A DNA stretch of 64,000 bases from CAJMNU01 sp905214855 (GTDB lineage: Bacteria; Bacillota; Clostridia; Lachnospirales; Lachnospiraceae), in NCBI GenBank assembly GCA_937890595.1, contig CALADM010000025.1, positions 186,001-250,000 of the forward strand, in the 5' to 3' direction. The position numbers and the translations under genes were made by a program. The notes beneath the pieces were generated by a model that worked only from the letters and a program-made list of their open reading frames with translations, was not told the origin of the DNA and searched no databases. Of the stretch, positions 61,768 through 64,000 are shown piece after piece. Numbering within the stretch: position 1 is the stretch's first letter; the number at the start of each line of letters is the position of its first letter.

Positions 61768-62955
61768 TCAATTTCCAATCATTTCATATCTATCATTAAA
61801 ATAATCTTTATATCCCACAACTTTTCCGTTTTTTATATAAACCCTTGGAACACGTTTTCCAATATCACAACAGAGTTCATAGTGGAATCCTTTACACCAG
61901 CGGGCAAGTTCTTCCATCATAATCTCATCCTTTCCATCTTTTCCCACCAATGTCACTTCATCCCCTTTTACAGCCTCTGGAATATCACTTACATCTACCA
62001 TACACTGATCCATACAGATTCTTCCAAGGATTTTGGCACGTTTTCCATGGATCAGCACTTCCCCTTTTGAAGATACTCCTCTTGGATATCCGTCTGCATA
62101 TCCCACAGGAAGTGTAGCAACACGCATTTTTTGATCTGCCGTAAACATCCCCCCATAACTTACGGATACTCCAGCCTCAATTTCCTTTATATAGGAAATC
62201 CGACATTTCCACTGTAAAGCTGGATGTAAAATGATCTGATCCCGTTTCATCTCCTCTGATGGATACATACCATATATGGAAATCCCAGCTCTCGCCATAT
62301 CCATATGCATCTTTGGGAGTTCCAAGATCGCTGCACTGTTAGAACAATGCCGCACCAAAACGTCTACCCCACGTTTTTTCAGCATATCATCAAAACGCAT
62401 AAATGCTTCATACTGTTTTTCTGCTGCTTCTTTACATGCCTCATCTGCACGGGCAAAGTGCGTAAACATTCCATCCAGACGAATTCCAGAAAGTTTCACA
62501 ATTTGGCATGCTTCCTCTGCTGCTTCTTCGCATACTAAAAAACCAATCCGGCTCATTCCTGTATCTACAGCAAGATGAATCCCTGCCTTTTTCCCCTGAC
62601 GAATTGCCTCGTCTGACAATTTCATTGCCTCACCAAGCTCAAATACAGCAGAATCCAGATCATATTGCACCAGATTCTTAAACTGACTTTCTGGTACAAC
62701 TCCCAAAATCAAAATCGGTTTTGTAATCTGATGCTTTCTAAGAAGAATTGCCTCTTCAATCGTTGCCACAGCATACATTGCCACATATGGATCGATCGCC
62801 CATGCAATAGGAACTGCCCCATGTCCATATCCATCTGCCTTTACCACTCCTGCAAGTTTTGTATCTGGCGCAAGATTTTGCTTCATTGCTTCCATATTTG
62901 AGCAGACTGCGTCCAAATCAATCTCCGCCCACACTCTGTCATATTTTGTCTTCAT
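61768..62955 (-). CDS. alr: Alanine racemase
   Basis: PLP enzyme making D-alanine for peptidoglycan. It has 395 residues. The PLP lysine is Lys39 in VVKADGYGHGA, the catalytic Tyr is in VSYGGMF, and VGYADGYPRG and GRICMDQCMVD are the family signatures. AAGGATGGG precedes the start. It lies between nnrD and the MazF-type gene, a common clostridial arrangement. Confidence 0.96.
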   Translation of the reverse strand: MKTKYDRVWAEIDLDAVCSNMEAMKQNLAPDTKLAGVVKADGYGHGAVPIAWAIDPYVAMYAVATIEEAILLRKHQITKPILILGVVPESQFKNLVQYDLDSAVFELGEAMKLSDEAIRQGKKAGIHLAVDTGMSRIGFLVCEEAAEEACQIVKLSGIRLDGMFTHFARADEACKEAAEKQYEAFMRFDDMLKKRGVDVLVRHCSNSAAILELPKMHMDMARAGISIYGMYPSEEMKRDQIILHPALQWKCRISYIKEIEAGVSVSYGGMFTADQKMRVATLPVGYADGYPRGVSSKGEVLIHGKRAKILGRICMDQCMVDVSDIPEAVKGDEVTLVGKDGKDEIMMEELARWCKGFHYELCCDIGKRVPRVYIKNGKVVGYKDYFNDRYEMIGN

Positions 62956-63018
62956 AATTTCAGCCCATCCTTTCAGTCCACACTTCTATAACTATAGCGG
63001 ACTGCTCTTTCTCTACTC

Positions 63019-64000
63019 TCATCTCTGACGCAGAACCATTCCAATCTCATCAGCAATCTCGCTTGCCAAAATACTGTCATTCCCATGTTTTCTGGCTGCA
63101 TACTCTCCAGCCAGCCCATGTACATACATCCCAAAAGAAACGGCTTGCTTTTCTTCCATTCCCAAGGCAAGAAACCCTGCAATAATGCCTGTCAGAACAT
63201 CTCCTGATCCACCTTTTGCCATTGCACTGCATCCACTTGTATTGACATAAAGGCTTCTATCACGAAATGCAGCAACCGATGCAGCATCTTTCAACACACA
63301 GGTTACATCATGAGCATCGCTATATTCCGCTGCAGCCTGATACAAATTTTCACGCAGTATTTCGATCGTTTTCCCTATCAGCCGTGCCATCTCCCCAAGA
63401 TGTGGCGTAATAATAATATTTTCTGTAAAATAGGAAGCAAGATGAGGATGCTCCGCCACTGCATTCAACGCATCTGCATCCAAAATAATTGGTACAAATG
63501 CATTTTCCAAAACCAGTCCCAAAAGACGGCTCGCATAAGCCTCTCTGGAAAGTCCCGGTCCAATGACAATGACGCTTGCCCATTCACACAGGGATTCTAC
63601 CCACTCAGAGACATCTTCCTCTTCTATTTGTTTAGGATCATAAGTTGTTAAAATTGCTTCTGCAAGCTGTGTCTGTAAAATATTCCGATTACTCTCATCT
63701 GTCACAATACGCACCAGACCAGCACCACTGCGGTATGCTGCCAAAGCACTCAGATATGCAGCACCACTCATATTCTTAGAACCGGCTATGATTAAAACTT
63801 TTCCAAAACTTCCCTTATTGGAATCGGCAGGGCGGATTGGAACTACTGAAAGATCTTTCTCTTCTAAGACAAAGCTCTCTGGTTTTACCTCTTTTAAAAC
63901 CTCCGGAGCAAACCCAATGTCTGCAATTACAATGTTTCCACATGCTGTTCGCCCCGGATAGACTGCCATTCCTCTCTTTTCGTATCCAAATGTCACTGTT
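63019..64000 (-). CDS. nnrD: NAD(P)H-hydrate repair enzyme, C-terminal part (cut by window edge)
   Basis: ATP/ADP-dependent dehydratase that restores damaged NAD(P)H. The visible part ends the N-terminal epimerase-like (YjeF_N) domain (TVTFGYEKRGMAVYPGR, then VIADIGFAP) and contains the whole C-terminal kinase-fold domain: GKVLIIAGSKNMSGAAYLS, VIGPGLSR, ILDADALNA, TPHLGEMARL and AKGGSGDVLTGIIAG. The reading frame is open to the last base of the window, so this is the bifunctional NnrE-NnrD fusion and its start lies outside. Confidence 0.94.
   Translation of the reverse strand, partial: TVTFGYEKRGMAVYPGRTACGNIVIADIGFAPEVLKEVKPESFVLEEKDLSVVPIRPADSNKGSFGKVLIIAGSKNMSGAAYLSALAAYRSGAGLVRIVTDESNRNILQTQLAEAILTTYDPKQIEEEDVSEWVESLCEWASVIVIGPGLSREAYASRLLGLVLENAFVPIILDADALNAVAEHPHLASYFTENIIITPHLGEMARLIGKTIEILRENLYQAAAEYSDAHDVTCVLKDAASVAAFRDRSLYVNTSGCSAMAKGGSGDVLTGIIAGFLALGMEEKQAVSFGMYVHGLAGEYAARKHGNDSILASEIADEIGMVLRQR

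Noticed and set aside
1..64000. tRNA, rRNA, CRISPR arrays, prophage or integrase modules
   Set aside because: None recognised on either strand; the only mobile element seen is the single IS4-family copy.

Overview
The window reads as chromosome of a low-GC, spore-forming Clostridia, most likely a member of the Lachnospiraceae. The support is T-box leaders on leuS and on a tryptophan transporter, the plsX-acpP-rnc order, an EF-G-like paralogue, a Cys/Gly-rich HCB13-type protein, and gut-type uronate catabolism. I could not place it to genus. No rRNA, tRNA, CRISPR array or prophage was seen.

Layout. 0-6 kb (minus): rnc (cut by the window edge), acpP, plsX; a translationally coupled pair of esterase-fold proteins, one without its catalytic residues; an 0.8 kb stretch without an intact gene but with a consensus promoter and a strong terminator; a sugar O-acetyltransferase; a Crp/Fnr regulator. 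6-8.2 kb (plus): a large GH105-like protein. 8.4-15.1 kb (minus): nucleoside salvage (deoB, deoA, cdd), an OYE-family reductase, an AI-2E-family membrane protein, an AlaX-like editing protein. 15.3-18.6 kb: an HCB13-type protein, a siroheme nitrite/sulfite reductase, and three small genes that look sporulation-related. 18.7-27 kb (minus): T-box-leuS, a heterodimeric ABC exporter, msrC, a CPBP protease, rubredoxin. 27.2-35.3 kb (minus): a complete arginine operon argGHCJBDF behind a promoter whose -35 overlaps an ARG box. 35.5-37.6 kb: an EF-G paralogue. 37.8-41.3 kb (plus): aroF-tyrA-aroA. 41.3-44.5 kb (plus): Trp T-box and trpXYZ.

44.5-46.1 kb holds an IS4-family insertion sequence. The two halves of an inverted repeat flank it, and these look like a single transcription terminator split by the insertion. 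46.2-54.8 kb is a hexuronate module: two tandem 2-keto-3-deoxygluconate kinases, eda, an IclR regulator and uxaA on the minus strand, with a divergent LacI regulator and uxaC on the plus strand. It has clear palindromic operators at three promoters. A 576-nt gene-less gap between eda and kdgK is full of local hairpins and is the best candidate in the window for an undescribed structured RNA. 55-60 kb adds a GH88 unsaturated uronyl hydrolase, an AraC regulator, a serine hydrolase and a secreted GH25 protein. 60.3-64 kb: yebC, a MazF-type toxin without a visible antitoxin, alr, and nnrD (cut by the edge).

How it works together: the GH105-like and GH88 enzymes would release unsaturated uronates from oligosaccharides. 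UxaC, UxaA, KdgK and Eda then take hexuronates to pyruvate and glyceraldehyde-3-phosphate; the reductase UxaB and an uptake system are not in the window. Separate blocks make arginine, chorismate/tyrosine precursors and leucyl-tRNA, and import tryptophan, each with its own amino-acid-responsive control element.
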